DNA of 64,000 nucleotides from Rhizobium sp. FKL33 (GCF_005222915.1 NZ_STFX01000009.1:158605-222604); one strand, 5' to 3'; counted from the stretch's first letter, positions 35,451 to 44,984 are shown. Numbers and translations: made by a program. The notes: generated by a model from the letters alone, not told the origin.

Positions 35451-36908
35451 TTACACCCCCGTCGCGGGAATGCCCGTACGCTCCACCTTGCGCGGCGCAA
35501 CCAGCTCTTTCCAGGTCGACAGCGCCTTGTTCACCGCCGTGAAGGGTTCGCGTTTGACGAACTGGCCGTGGCCCTCGCGGGTCTTCACGGTCGCTTCCTC
35601 GATCGCCACTTCGCCGCGCGTCAGGGTGAAGCGCGGCAGGCCGGTGACTTGCTTGCCTTCGAAGACATTGTAGTCGATGGCCGATTGCTGGGTCTGGGCC
35701 GAAATGACCTTGGAGCGCTTGGGGTCCCAGACGACGATGTCGGCGTCGGCGCCAACCAGGATTGCGCCCTTCTTCGGATAGATGTTGAGGATCTTGGCGA
35801 TGTTGGTCGAGGTCACCGCCACAAATTCGTTCATGGTCAGGCGGCCGGTGGCGACGCCGTGGGTCCAGAGCATCGGCAGGCGGTCTTCAAGGCCGCCGGT
35901 GCCGTTCGGTATCTTGGCGAAATTGCCGACGCCGAAGCGCTTCTGCTCGGTTGTGAAGGCGCAGTGGTCGGTGGCGACGCAGGACAGCGAGCCGGACTGC
36001 AGGCCGGCCCAGAGGCTGTCCTGATGCGCCTTGGAGCGGAAGGGCGGGCTCATCACGCGGCGGGCGGCGTGGTCCCAATCCTTGTCGAAATATTCGCTCT
36101 CGTCGAGCGTCAGATGCTGGATCAGCGGCTCGCCATAGACGCGCATGCCCTTCTGCCGGGCGCGGCGGATGGCTTCATGCGCCTGTTCGCAGGAGGTGTG
36201 CACGACATAGAGCGGCACGCCGGCCATGTCGGCCAGCATGATGGCGCGGTTGGTCGCTTCGCCTTCGACCTCGGGCGGGCGGGAATAGGCATGCGCCTCG
36301 GGACCGTTATTGCCTTCGGCGAGCAGCTTGGCGGTCATGGAGGCGACGACGTCGCCGTTTTCGGCATGCACCAGCGGCAGCGCGCCGAGTTCGGCGCAGC
36401 GCTGGAAGGAGGCGAACATCTCGTCGTCATTCACCATCAGCGCGCCCTTGTAGGCCATGAAATGCTTGAAGGTGTTGATGCCCTTGTCCTGGACGATCGT
36501 CTTCATCTCGTCGAAGATGCGCTCGTTCCAGCCGGTGATCGCCATATGGAAGGAATAATCGGCATTGGCCCGCGAGGTCTTGTTGTCCCACATCGTCAGG
36601 GCTTCGAGCAGCGACTGATCCGGTGCCGGCAGGCAGAAATCCACCACCATGGTCGTGCCGCCGGCAAGGCCTGCGCGCGTGCCGCTTTCGAAATCATCGG
36701 CGGAATAGGTGCCCATGAACGGCATTTCGAGATGCACATGCGGATCGATGCCGCCGGGCATGACGTAGCAACCCGTCGCGTCGAGAGTCTTGTCGCCCGA
36801 AAGGTTCTGGCCGATCTCAATGATCACGCCGCCCTCGATCTTGACGTCGGCCTTGTAGGTCAGGTCGGCGGTGACGATCGTGCCGTTCTTGATGACTGTG
36901 GTGGTCAT
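35451..36908 (-). CDS. hydA: Dihydropyrimidinase
   Basis: Zinc amidohydrolase, 485 residues, that opens the ring of dihydrouracil/dihydrothymine (step 2 of reductive pyrimidine catabolism). Zinc ligands are seen in GGIDPHVHLEMPF (near residue 57), the carboxylated lysine in FKHFMAYKGAL (near 150), and later His in LVHAENGD and VVHTSCEQ; the catalytic Asp lies in CVATDHCAF. The start overlaps the upstream immunity-like gene by ATGA. D-hydantoinases are close relatives, but PreTA in the same window supports the pyrimidine role. Confidence 0.95.
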   Translation of the reverse strand: MTTTVIKNGTIVTADLTYKADVKIEGGVIIEIGQNLSGDKTLDATGCYVMPGGIDPHVHLEMPFMGTYSADDFESGTRAGLAGGTTMVVDFCLPAPDQSLLEALTMWDNKTSRANADYSFHMAITGWNERIFDEMKTIVQDKGINTFKHFMAYKGALMVNDDEMFASFQRCAELGALPLVHAENGDVVASMTAKLLAEGNNGPEAHAYSRPPEVEGEATNRAIMLADMAGVPLYVVHTSCEQAHEAIRRARQKGMRVYGEPLIQHLTLDESEYFDKDWDHAARRVMSPPFRSKAHQDSLWAGLQSGSLSCVATDHCAFTTEQKRFGVGNFAKIPNGTGGLEDRLPMLWTHGVATGRLTMNEFVAVTSTNIAKILNIYPKKGAILVGADADIVVWDPKRSKVISAQTQQSAIDYNVFEGKQVTGLPRFTLTRGEVAIEEATVKTREGHGQFVKREPFTAVNKALSTWKELVAPRKVERTGIPATGV

Positions 36909-37351
36909 GATGCTCTTCCCTTGGATTTGGTTTTTCTGCGTTTTTGACCAGCTTGCGCAATATCCATGATCAGGAAGTCATCGATCCGCGCGTTGATGTT
37001 TTTGTCGTTCGTCTTCAGGTTTGCGAGCAGATCCCGCAGCCGTTGATGGTCCGACCTAGATTCTCTCCAATGTTCGACCTTGACGCCCAGGCAAGCGGCA
37101 AGAAGATCTCCGTCGTAGTGGCCCGCGCTGACAAGCGGCGTCTGCCTGAGAATGTCGATGGCCATGGGCACAGAGTATTCGAGCGCAATCTCCTGGCTGA
37201 CGAGCAGTCTGATTTCATGAGCATCGACAAGGGCAATGGGTTTGCTTTGAGCGCGGCAAATTCTTTCGACCATCGGTGTCGGGAATGGGCCAGTTTCATC
37301 CGGCCGGCCCATATGCCAGTTGATGCTGCGGTCAGACCGGACGTCGGTCAT
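36905..37351 (-). CDS. CdiI-like contact-dependent inhibition immunity protein
   Basis: A 148-residue soluble protein. Residues ~28-100 fit the pattern of CdiI_3-type immunity proteins: a block L(x)2HEIRLLVSQEIALEYSVP, then MAIDILRQTPLV and HYDGDLLAACLGV followed by a tryptophan. The C-terminus is Lys/Arg-rich. Such proteins normally neutralise a CdiA toxin encoded just upstream, but none is here. Instead it is wedged in the pyrimidine operon: its start lies 3 bases after the hyuC-type stop and its stop overlaps hydA. Either an orphan immunity gene or a relative recruited for another function. Confidence 0.65.
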   Translation of the reverse strand: MTDVRSDRSINWHMGRPDETGPFPTPMVERICRAQSKPIALVDAHEIRLLVSQEIALEYSVPMAIDILRQTPLVSAGHYDGDLLAACLGVKVEHWRESRSDHQRLRDLLANLKTNDKNINARIDDFLIMDIAQAGQKRRKTKSKGRAS

Positions 37352-37354
37352 CCC

Positions 37355-38605
37355 TCACTCCACAATCCCCGCCGTCTCCACGACCGCGCGCAGCAGCACA
37401 TCGGCGCCGGCGGCGGCCCAGTCCTTGGAGATTTCCTCGGCTTCGTTATGGCTGAGGCCGTCGACGCAGGGGCAGAAGATCATCGTGGCGGGCGCGACCT
37501 TGGCGGCCCAGCAGGCGTCGTGGCCGGCGCCGGAGATGATGTCCATATGGCTGTAGCCGAGATCTTCCGCCGCCTTGCGCACCGAGGCGACCAGTGTCGG
37601 ATCAAAGGTGACGGGATCGAAATGGCCGACTGCCTCGACCGAATAGCCGACGCCGAGGGCTGCGCAGATCTCGGCGGCTTCCTTCTCGATCCGGGCGCGC
37701 ATGCCGTCGAGCTTGGTCTGGTCTGGCGAGCGGATGTCGACGGTGAAGATCACCGTGCCCGGCAGCACATTGCGGGAATTGGGCGAGAACTTGACCTGAC
37801 CGACGCCGCCTACGCAGCCCGGCTGGTTATCCATCGCCACCGTCTGGACCATTTCCATGATCCGGGCCATGGCGAGGCCGGCATTGACGCGATGGCTCAT
37901 CGGAGTCGAGCCGGTATGGGCCTCCTTGCCGGTCAGCGTGAATTCCAGCCACCACAGACCCTGGCAATGGGTGACGACGCCGATCTGCTTGTTTTCGGCC
38001 TCGAGAAGCGGGCCTTGTTCGATATGATATTCGAAATAGGCGTGCATCTTGCGCGCGCCGACCTCTTCCTCGCCCAGCCAGCCGATACGCTTGAGCTCGT
38101 CGCCATAGGTCAGGCCGTCGAGATCCTTGCGGCCATAGGCATGCTCCAGCGTATGGACGCCGGCGAACACGCCGGAAGCGAGCATGGCGGGCGCAAAGCG
38201 GGCGCCTTCCTCATTGGCCCAGTTGGTCACGACGATGGGGTGCTTCGTCTTGATGCCGAGATCGTTCATGGACCTGACGACTTCGAGGCCGGCGAGCACG
38301 CCGAGCACGCCGTCATATTTGCCGCCGGTCGGCTGGGTGTCGAGATGGCTGCCGACATAGACGGGCAGGGCGTCGGGATCGGTTCCCGGCCGCGTCATGA
38401 ACATCGTGCCCATCTTGTCGACGCCCATGGTGAGGCCCGCTTCATCGCACCAGCGCTTGAAGAGATGGCGGCCTTCGCCGTCTTCATCCGTCAAGGTCTG
38501 GCGATTGTTGCCGCCGGACACGCCGGGGCCGATCTTGGCCATTTCCATCAGCGAATCCCACAGGCGGTCGCCGTTGATGCGCATGTTTTCGCCGGGTGCA
38601 GTCAC
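37355..38605 (-). CDS. N-carbamoyl-beta-alanine / N-carbamoyl-amino-acid hydrolase (M20 family)
   Basis: Zinc hydrolase of the HyuC/AmaB/allantoate-amidohydrolase group, step 3 of reductive pyrimidine breakdown: releases CO2, ammonia and beta-alanine. The metal and substrate motifs are GSHLDTQPTGGKYDGVLGV, NWANEEGARFAPAM, YHIEQGPLLE and SGAGHDACW. I set the start at the GTG at 38605 (416 residues) because GGGAGA lies exactly six bases upstream; longer frames are Asn/Arg-rich and unlikely. First gene of an operon with the immunity-like gene and hydA. Confidence 0.9.
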   Translation of the reverse strand: MTAPGENMRINGDRLWDSLMEMAKIGPGVSGGNNRQTLTDEDGEGRHLFKRWCDEAGLTMGVDKMGTMFMTRPGTDPDALPVYVGSHLDTQPTGGKYDGVLGVLAGLEVVRSMNDLGIKTKHPIVVTNWANEEGARFAPAMLASGVFAGVHTLEHAYGRKDLDGLTYGDELKRIGWLGEEEVGARKMHAYFEYHIEQGPLLEAENKQIGVVTHCQGLWWLEFTLTGKEAHTGSTPMSHRVNAGLAMARIMEMVQTVAMDNQPGCVGGVGQVKFSPNSRNVLPGTVIFTVDIRSPDQTKLDGMRARIEKEAAEICAALGVGYSVEAVGHFDPVTFDPTLVASVRKAAEDLGYSHMDIISGAGHDACWAAKVAPATMIFCPCVDGLSHNEAEEISKDWAAAGADVLLRAVVETAGIVE

Positions 38606-38708
38606 GATTATTCTCCCTCGCGGCCTGAAGGCCTCATTCTCGCGGGCGGTGTTCCGCTCCGTATTGTTCCCGTGGTCAGTCTGGCGTGTGTTTTTCTTGT
38701 TCGCCATT

Positions 38709-38743
38709 ATTGAACAGTTGCGTGAAGTTGCCTTTTGTTCAAT
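38709..38743. promoter_or_regulatory. Spaced inverted repeat ATTGAACA-N19-TGTTCAAT
   Basis: Perfect 8-base arms 19 bases apart, just beside the RutR-like box. It could be a second regulator site or a hairpin in the rutR or hyuC leader. Confidence 0.45.
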
Positions 38744-38746
38744 AAT

Positions 38747-38762
38747 TTGACCGTTTGGTAAA
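38747..38762. promoter_or_regulatory. RutR-like operator (hyuC/rutR)
   Basis: TTGACCGTTTGGTAAA closely fits the published E. coli RutR consensus TTGACCANNTGGTCAA. It lies between hyuC and rutR, so RutR may control both. A near-identical box stands upstream of preT (55141-55156). Confidence 0.7.
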
Positions 38763-38902
38763 CATTACAACTTCCAGCGCTTCGCTCAAGCCGAAAAACG
38801 AGGTTCTGCCTAAAATTTTTTCGGTTGAAAAGTTGGCGCAAAAATTCATCAATAGCACGATGCTCCACCCGGAAACGGAGCCAGGAGCGGGAGCCGCGAT
38901 AG

Positions 38903-39544
38903 ATGCCTATACCCAGAGCCGCACAGACGCAGCGCCGGACGCGAATACAGGAAGAGAAAGAGGAGCAGATCCTCGAAGCGGCTCTCGACGTCTTTTCCCA
39001 GCACGGCTTCAAGGGCGCGACCATCGATCATATCGCCGAGGTCGCCGGCATGTCCAAACCCAATCTGCTCTATTATTTCCGCACCAAGGAAGCCATGCAC
39101 CGGGCGCTGATCGAGCGGGTGCTCGACACCTGGCTCGACCCGCTCCGGGCCTTCAACGCGGAAGGCAACCCGGAAAGCGAGATCCGCTCCTATATCCGCC
39201 GCAAGCTGGAAATGGCGCGCGATTATCCCCGCGAAAGCCGGCTGTTCGCCAATGAAGTTCTGCGCGGCGCGCCGCTGATCGAGGACGAGCTCAAGGGGCC
39301 TCTCAAGGAACTGGTCGATGAAAAGGCCGAGGTCATCAGGGCCTGGGCCAAGGCCGGCAAGATCGCCAAATGCGATCCCTATCACCTGATCTTCTCGATC
39401 TGGTCGACCACCCAGCATTACGCCGACTTCGACGTTCAGGTCCGCGCCGTGCTCGGTCAGGAAAAGGATGGCGACGGACGTTTCGAGGACGCCGCCCGAT
39501 TCCTCGAGCAATTGTTCATGGGCGGGCTGAGCATTCGCGGCTGA
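38903..39544 (+). CDS. rutR: RutR-type TetR-family pyrimidine regulator
   Basis: A 213-residue TetR-family regulator. The helix-turn-helix is residues ~20-65 (QILEAALDVFSQHGFKGATI, then AGMSKPNLLYYFRTKEAMH); PNLLYYF is typical of RutR. The C-terminal part fits the RutR (TetR_C) ligand domain, e.g. SRLFANEVLRGAPLIEDELKG and WSTTQHYADFDVQ. E. coli RutR is relieved by uracil/thymine. Divergent from the hyuC-type operon with a RutR-like box between. It ends four bases before the convergent yoeB stop. Confidence 0.9.
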   Translation: MPIPRAAQTQRRTRIQEEKEEQILEAALDVFSQHGFKGATIDHIAEVAGMSKPNLLYYFRTKEAMHRALIERVLDTWLDPLRAFNAEGNPESEIRSYIRRKLEMARDYPRESRLFANEVLRGAPLIEDELKGPLKELVDEKAEVIRAWAKAGKIAKCDPYHLIFSIWSTTQHYADFDVQVRAVLGQEKDGDGRFEDAARFLEQLFMGGLSIRG

Positions 39545-39548
39545 CGCT

Positions 39549-39803
39549 TCAATAGTGATGTCGGCACTGGGCGATGAGGAGGCCCTGTTCGCTGGGGCGG
39601 TAGACGAGGCGATGCTCCGCATCAATGCGGCGAGACCACCAGCCTTTCAATGCGCCGCGCAACGGTTCCGGCTTGCCGAGACCATGAAAGGGCTGGCGGC
39701 TGGCGTCCTTGATCAGGAGATTGATCCGAGCGAGCGTCTTTCCATCCGTTGCCTGCCAGTAGAGGTAGTCTTCCCAGGCGCGTTCGTGGAAGATCAGCTT
39801 CAC
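39549..39803 (-). CDS. yoeB: YoeB-type toxin (ribosome-dependent mRNA interferase)
   Basis: An 84-residue RelE-fold toxin, exactly the length of E. coli YoeB. The C-terminus RHHY holds the catalytic His83 and Tyr84 positions; KGWWSRRIDAEHRLVY is the conserved core with the active-site Arg and Glu. It cleaves mRNA in the ribosome A site. The start overlaps the antitoxin stop by ATGA, ensuring coupled translation. Confidence 0.95.
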   Translation of the reverse strand: MKLIFHERAWEDYLYWQATDGKTLARINLLIKDASRQPFHGLGKPEPLRGALKGWWSRRIDAEHRLVYRPSEQGLLIAQCRHHY

Positions 39804-40054
39804 TCGGAGAGTTCTCGCGCCTCGCCCTTGCCGTCGTCCAGATCCCGCACGGCTTCAAGAAGCCTTTCAGCGTTGCGCGGATTCTTGAGGAGATGGGCCG
39901 TTTCCTCATAGGACGCGAAGTCTTCCACGGACATCAGCACTGCCGCCGGTTTGCCCCGATCCCGGGTGATCAGCACAGGGGCGCGGTCGTCGGTCACGCT
40001 GTCGAGCACGGCGGCTAGGTTTTTCCGAAGGTCGCTGTAGGATGTTGATCGCAT
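39800..40054 (-). CDS. yefM: YefM-type antitoxin
   Basis: An 84-residue Phd/YefM antitoxin. It begins MRSTSYSDLRKNLAAVLDSV, the DNA-binding N-terminal domain, with VLITRDRGKPAAVLMSVEDF as the family core, and a charged flexible tail that wraps the toxin. The start at 40054 lies nine bases downstream of a matching operator; an upstream in-frame ATG would extend through that operator. Confidence 0.95.
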   Translation of the reverse strand: MRSTSYSDLRKNLAAVLDSVTDDRAPVLITRDRGKPAAVLMSVEDFASYEETAHLLKNPRNAERLLEAVRDLDDGKGEARELSE

Positions 40055-40062
40055 GGAAATAT

Positions 40063-40080
40063 TGTACTCGAATAAGTACA
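40063..40080. promoter_or_regulatory. YefM operator
   Basis: TGTACT, six-base spacer, AGTACA, giving half-site centres 12 bases apart. The E. coli YefM-YoeB operator has TGTACA-core repeats with the same 12-base spacing, so this is the likely autoregulatory site. Confidence 0.8.
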
Positions 40081-40091
40081 TAATGCAAGCT

Positions 40092-41024
40092 TTAGTCCGG
40101 CAGCAAGCCCATGATCAGCAGGCCGCAGGCGGTTGCGAGCGCGCCCGCCATCACTGAAGCGCTCACCCAGCCGTGGCCCAGCAGACCCTGCTGAAGAATG
40201 ATGAAACTGGGCGTCAGATAGCCGTAGCCGAGCACCTTGGAGGAGGGGAGCCGGAGCGATGCGTATTGCAGGAGCAGGAAAGTGATGATTGTGGTGACCA
40301 CCGCGAGATAGGCGATAGCGATCAAGGCGATCGCAGGAACCGTTGCAAAATCCACCGCCATCAGCGAGGGCGCGCCGACCGGCAGCAGCCAGAGGCAGGT
40401 GGCGGCGACTGCCCAGAAGGCGAACTGATAGGCGGCTTCGCCACGATTGAATTTGCGCAGAAGCGGCGCATAGGCCGCGTGGCAGATCACGCCGACGAAA
40501 TAGATCAACTCGCCCTGGCCGACATCGAAGGCGAGGAGTGCGCCGAGATCGCCGCGAAACACCACCCACACAGCGCCGGCGGCCGCCACAACGAGACTGA
40601 TCAACACGCCGGGCCGCGTCGTCTGGCGCAGGAACAGCCAGGAAAAGCCGGCGCTCAGCAGCGGCATCATGGTGAAGACGGCGCCGGTCGAGACGGCGGA
40701 GGTGAATTCCAGCGCCTTGAACATGGTGCTCATATAGATGGCCATCAGCAGGCCGAGGATGAGAAAGCGCCAGGGACGACCGGGATAGGCGAGCGGCGCC
40801 TTGAGAAGAAACAGTCCAGCGCCCGCCATCACCGCCACGGCCAGCACATAGCGCAGGCTGTTGATGGCGTAGCCCGGCATCACGGCGGTCGCAGCCTTGC
40901 CGAGGGTGAATGAACCGGCGATGAGCACGGCGAACAGCAGCATGGCGACATGCGCGGTCAACTTTTCCCGGCCGATCGCATGCACATTGCCGGCGCAGCG
41001 CGGCGGTTTCGACGCGTCCTGCAT
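40092..41024 (-). CDS. EamA/DMT-family exporter
   Basis: A 310-residue inner-membrane protein with ten predicted helices in two EamA repeats. The first helix region is LLFAVLIAGSFTLGKAATAV and the second half includes LIYFVGVICHAAYAPLLRKF. A GGGAGGAGAG site precedes the ATG at 41024. Monocistronic, between yefM and a chemoreceptor. Substrate unknown. Confidence 0.88.
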   Translation of the reverse strand: MQDASKPPRCAGNVHAIGREKLTAHVAMLLFAVLIAGSFTLGKAATAVMPGYAINSLRYVLAVAVMAGAGLFLLKAPLAYPGRPWRFLILGLLMAIYMSTMFKALEFTSAVSTGAVFTMMPLLSAGFSWLFLRQTTRPGVLISLVVAAAGAVWVVFRGDLGALLAFDVGQGELIYFVGVICHAAYAPLLRKFNRGEAAYQFAFWAVAATCLWLLPVGAPSLMAVDFATVPAIALIAIAYLAVVTTIITFLLLQYASLRLPSSKVLGYGYLTPSFIILQQGLLGHGWVSASVMAGALATACGLLIMGLLPD

Positions 41025-41151
41025 CGTCTCTCCTCCCGATCAGCGGCTCTATGCCGCCGCGGCAGCTTCTGCCCGATGCCAGGGCAGGGCGCAAGCCGCG
41101 CGGCGCGGAAGGAGATGTGAAAAGGGCGCCGCGGCGCCCTTTCGTAAATGG

Positions 41152-43443
41152 TCAGAATTCTTCCCAGTCGTCCCTGGGGCTCGCGCCGCCGCTGGCCGCC
41201 TTTTTCGGCAGAGGCGCGTGTGGAACCGCGCGGGCAGGGCGTTGCGGCGCGGCCCGCTGCGGCTCGTGCGCCCGCATTGCCTGCGCGGTCTGGCGCAGCG
41301 CCGCCGCTTCGTCGCCGAGGCGGAAGCGGGCCAGAAGATCGCGCAACTGGCGGCTTTCATCGGCAAGGGAGACGCCGGCGGCGTTCATTTCCTCGACCAT
41401 GCCGGCATTCTGTTGCGTCGCATGGTCCATCAGATTGACGGCGCTGTTGACCTCGGCCAAGCCGGTGGATTGTTCCTGGGCGGCGGTGGCGATGGCGTCC
41501 ATATGCGCATTGATCGACTGCACCAGTTTTTCGATCTGAGACAGACCGACGCCGGTTTCATTGACCAGTTTCACGCCTTCGCCGACGGCGACCGCGGAGT
41601 TCGCGATCAACGCCTTGATTTCTTTGGCGGCGTTGGCGGAGCGTTGGGCGAGTTCGCGCACTTCCTGGGCGACGACGGCGAAACCCTTGCCGGCTTCGCC
41701 CGCGCGCGCCGCCTCGACGCCGGCGTTGAGCGCCAGCAGATTGGTCTGGAAGGCGATCTCGTCGATCACGCCGATGATCTGGTTGATCTGATGAGACGAT
41801 TTCTCGATCCGCTCCATTGCCGAGACGGCGTCGCGAACCACTGTTCCCGATTGGCCGGCGGTCGACCGCGCGGTCTGGGCGACATCGCGGGCTTCCTGGG
41901 TGCGCTTCGACGTCGCCGTGACATTGGAGGTGATTTCCTCGAGCGCCGCTGCGGTTTCCTCCAGAGAGGCGGCCTGCTGCTCGGTGCGCTTGGAAAGGTC
42001 GGTCGATGCGTTTGACACTTCCGCGCTTCCGGCGCTGACGGAAGAGGCGGTGCGGCCGACTGCGCTCAGCGCGTCTCGCAACTGCCGGACGGAGAGGTTG
42101 AAGTCCGCGCGCAAGGGTTCGAACTGTTCAGCGAAACGATCGTTGATCTCGCAAACCAGGTCGCCCTCCGCAAGCCGCTTGAGACCGGCGGCGAGCGACC
42201 CTGTGGCCTGCCGAAGTCTGGCGTCCGCTTCCGCCTCGGCGCGGCGCTGCATCTCGACCCGCTCGCGCTCGGCCCGCTCGCGGTTTTCTTCCGCCTCGCG
42301 CTCGAGTTCGCGGGCTCTCAGCGTGCGTTCGCGGAAGATGGTGACGGCATTGGCCATTTCGCCGATGACATCCTTGCGGCCGGCGCCCGGAATGGCAGTG
42401 TCGGTGTCGCCATCGGCGAGCGTGGTCATGCGCCGTGCGCTGTCCTTGATGAAGGAGGCCAGCGTGCGCGCAACGAAGATAGACAGAAGCACCATGCTGA
42501 GGGCAAGTGCGCCCTGGATCAGCAGCATGCGCAGCAAGGCATGGAAATCATGATTGATTTTCGCCGTCATCACGTCGTTGATGTCGGCCCGGAAGCGCGC
42601 CAGCAGATCCGCGACAAGAACCCGCCGCGCGTTGATCGCCGTGTGCCAGAGATCCAGATCCTGCGGCCCGGCGGTAAATTTCTCGTTCTTCGCCATAAGC
42701 TCGCGGAAACGATCGATGCGCTTGCCGTCTTCCGTTTCCCAGAACGCATCGTAAGGGTCCCGGATGAAGTCTGGGGCCGCTTCGCGAAAGGCCGGCAGAT
42801 GCAGGGCGATTTGCGTATTGGCGCGCGTGAAGGTCGCATAGTTCGCGGGCGTCAAAACACCCTCTTTGATGTAGGCGCTGCCGAGACGCCGAAGCATCTG
42901 ATAGCTGCTATGCAGCTGAATGAGCGAGTAATAGCTGGCGGTGGAGCGGGCGAGCGTGCGATCGTCGGTGACGATGCTCACGCGCCGGGCCACTTCCGAA
43001 CTGAAACGGGCTACCGGCTCCAGGTAGCGCAAGCCAGCCATTGGGTCGGCCGTATTGGCGTCCACCATCGGCCGAAATTCGCTCTGCATCTGGCGGAAGC
43101 GCGCTTCCACCTCGTCGATGGTCCGCCCAAGGCTCGGGTCGGAAAGACCGCTCTGGCTGGCCTCCGTATAGCGGCTGCGCAGCTCGGCAAAGGTCGCATC
43201 GGCCTGCTGGCGGATGTCGGTAAGCTGCTGTCCCTTGGCGGAGCCTTCCTCAGCCGCAAGGATGGCGAGACTTCCTGCGCTGTCGACCAGTTGCTGCAAC
43301 TTCACCGTCTTGAGGTCGAGTTGATAAGCTTCGTAATTCGCCAAACTCATGAGACCGCCGAGCGATGTGACGGCGATCAGCGGTATTACCGCCAGCGCCG
43401 TCAGCAATTGGCCAAACGATAAGCTTCTAAATCCTGACAACAT
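41152..43443 (-). CDS. Methyl-accepting chemotaxis protein with CheR-tether
   Basis: A 763-residue chemoreceptor. An N-terminal helix ([20 protein letters not shown]) is followed by a periplasmic, helical ~280-residue sensor (nitrate/nitrite-sensing type by its length and pattern), a second helix ([19 protein letters not shown]), a HAMP region, a coiled coil and the signalling tip [20 protein letters not shown]. The last five residues DWEEF form a pentapeptide of the xWxxF type that recruits CheR/CheB in high-abundance receptors. ATG at 43443 is chosen for the GAGGAAATT site just upstream. Confidence 0.93.
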   Translation of the reverse strand: MLSGFRSLSFGQLLTALAVIPLIAVTSLGGLMSLANYEAYQLDLKTVKLQQLVDSAGSLAILAAEEGSAKGQQLTDIRQQADATFAELRSRYTEASQSGLSDPSLGRTIDEVEARFRQMQSEFRPMVDANTADPMAGLRYLEPVARFSSEVARRVSIVTDDRTLARSTASYYSLIQLHSSYQMLRRLGSAYIKEGVLTPANYATFTRANTQIALHLPAFREAAPDFIRDPYDAFWETEDGKRIDRFRELMAKNEKFTAGPQDLDLWHTAINARRVLVADLLARFRADINDVMTAKINHDFHALLRMLLIQGALALSMVLLSIFVARTLASFIKDSARRMTTLADGDTDTAIPGAGRKDVIGEMANAVTIFRERTLRARELEREAEENRERAERERVEMQRRAEAEADARLRQATGSLAAGLKRLAEGDLVCEINDRFAEQFEPLRADFNLSVRQLRDALSAVGRTASSVSAGSAEVSNASTDLSKRTEQQAASLEETAAALEEITSNVTATSKRTQEARDVAQTARSTAGQSGTVVRDAVSAMERIEKSSHQINQIIGVIDEIAFQTNLLALNAGVEAARAGEAGKGFAVVAQEVRELAQRSANAAKEIKALIANSAVAVGEGVKLVNETGVGLSQIEKLVQSINAHMDAIATAAQEQSTGLAEVNSAVNLMDHATQQNAGMVEEMNAAGVSLADESRQLRDLLARFRLGDEAAALRQTAQAMRAHEPQRAAPQRPARAVPHAPLPKKAASGGASPRDDWEEF

Positions 43444-43639
43444 AATTTCCTCGGAACAAATCGCCTGACGCAGAGGCATGCTTGGCGGCGGTCTCAATCG
43501 CCGGTCCGGGAAATAGTGTGAAGTCTTCGCTTAAATCTACGTTAAATTCAGGTTACCAATATGCGAAATATATGGCGTCGTTTTTGATATTCGTCGTCAA
43601 TGATGAGTATATATCTAGATATTTCCGTGTCTTTTTCGA

Positions 43640-43969
43640 CTAATGGCTGACCGTCTTCGACAGGAGATTGATGATCAGCACGCCGGCGATAATCATGGCG
43701 AGGCCGATCAAGGCGGGCAAATCGAGTTTCTGGCCGAAGATCAGCCAGCCGGCCAGCGCCACCAGCACGATGCCCGCGCCGGACCAGACGGCGTAGACGA
43801 TGCCGACAGGCATGGTCTTGGTGACCAGCGACAGCAGATAAAAGGCGAAAGCATAGCCCAGCGCCGACACCAGGCTCGGAACCAGGATCGTGAAGCCGTT
43901 GGATTTGGCGAGGGCGGAGGTGGCGATCACTTCCGCGACGATGGCGATCAGCAGCAGGGCGTAGGTCAT
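43640..43969 (-). CDS. SMR-family multidrug exporter (EmrE-like)
   Basis: A 109-residue four-helix proton antiporter. The essential membrane glutamate is present in VAEVIATSALAKSNGFT (Glu13, equal to EmrE Glu14), and YAVWSGAGIVLVALAGWLIFGQ is the family's helix 3. It exports quaternary ammonium or other cationic compounds. The ATG at 43969 is used; a far longer in-frame frame upstream is antisense of the channel gene. Confidence 0.92.
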   Translation of the reverse strand: MTYALLLIAIVAEVIATSALAKSNGFTILVPSLVSALGYAFAFYLLSLVTKTMPVGIVYAVWSGAGIVLVALAGWLIFGQKLDLPALIGLAMIIAGVLIINLLSKTVSH

Positions 43970-44107
43970 GATCCTGTTGTAGATCGGAGATGTCGACAAC
44001 GCCAGTCCGGTCGCGTCGCGTCGCGGCCATGCCTCGGCACGGCGCCGCGTCAGGCTCTGGCGAAATCTTCGCAAGCCGCTATATGTCCTGAGCAAAGAGG
44101 AGTTTTC

Positions 44108-44875
44108 ATGCGGCTCAAGGTCAGGATCCAGGCGCTTTACGAAGCCAATTCGCGCGATGCGCATCGCTTCCGCTACATGCTGCTCGCCGTCGACGTGATC
44201 ACCATGATCTTGCTCGTCGTGACCACCTTCTTCTACGGCTCGACCTGGGTGATCTGGGTCGATGTCGCGATCGGTTTTTATGTCGCGCTCGATTATGTCG
44301 CGCGCTACTGGATTGCGGGCAACAAGCGGCAGTTCCTGTTGTCGCCGCTCAACATCCTCGACGTGATCGTCATCTTCTCGCTGTTTGCGCCGCTGTTTGG
44401 CGCGGCCTTCGCCTTTCTGCGCAGCCTGCGCATTCTCAGGCTGCTGCGCTCCTATCGCCTGCAGGCCAAGCTCCGGTCCGACTTCCCGTTCTTCCGCCGC
44501 CATGAGGATGTGATCCTCAGCGGCGTCAACCTCTTCGTCTTCCTGTTCATCATGACGGAACTGGTGTTCGTGACCCAGGCGCGGATCAATCCCGAGATCG
44601 GCGATTTCCTCGACGCGCTCTATTTCACCGTCACGACGCTGACGACCACCGGCTTCGGCGACGTGACGCTGGTGGGTGACGCCGGCCGCATCCTCGCCAT
44701 CATCATCATGGTGTTCGGCGTGTCGCTGTTCCTCCGGCTGATCCAGACGATCTTCCGGCCCTCCAAGGTGCGCTTCGACTGTCCGCAATGCGGCCTCTTC
44801 CTGCATGAGGCGGATGCGGTGCATTGCAAGCATTGCGGCACGGTGCTCAACATTCCCTCGGACGGCTCGGTCTGA
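44108..44875 (+). CDS. Voltage-gated-like potassium channel with C-terminal zinc ribbon
   Basis: A 255-residue six-helix ion channel. The S4-like segment is LRSLRILRLLRSYRLQ, and the pore has the filter TTLTTTGFGD (about residues 175-184), matching the K-channel TxGFGD filter. After the last helix a two-knuckle zinc ribbon follows: CPQCG...CKHCG (about 223-245), which could tune gating or assembly. Start set at the ATG at 44108, five bases after AGAGGAG. Confidence 0.9.
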   Translation: MRLKVRIQALYEANSRDAHRFRYMLLAVDVITMILLVVTTFFYGSTWVIWVDVAIGFYVALDYVARYWIAGNKRQFLLSPLNILDVIVIFSLFAPLFGAAFAFLRSLRILRLLRSYRLQAKLRSDFPFFRRHEDVILSGVNLFVFLFIMTELVFVTQARINPEIGDFLDALYFTVTTLTTTGFGDVTLVGDAGRILAIIIMVFGVSLFLRLIQTIFRPSKVRFDCPQCGLFLHEADAVHCKHCGTVLNIPSDGSV

Positions 44876-44984
44876 TCCGGTTTTGTTATCGGGCGAAATA
44901 ATTCGTGCATTGGGCCCTCTTGCAAACTTCGTGAATCGGCATACCTTTTCCCTATCGGCAACAAACAGAAAGGATGGTGATCCA

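Larger units (their letters stand above)
38606..38902. other. Divergent control region, hyuC-type gene / rutR
   Basis: About 300 bases, AT-rich in the middle. It contains a RutR-like box (38747-38762) and a separate inverted repeat ATTGAACA...TGTTCAAT (38709-38716/38736-38743). The promoters of both genes should lie here. Confidence 0.6.

Noticed and set aside
36944-38713. 589-codon forward frame over the hyuC-type and CdiI-like genes
   Set aside because: Gly/Ala/Asp/His-rich antisense translation without a recognisable fold; spans two real genes and an operon junction.
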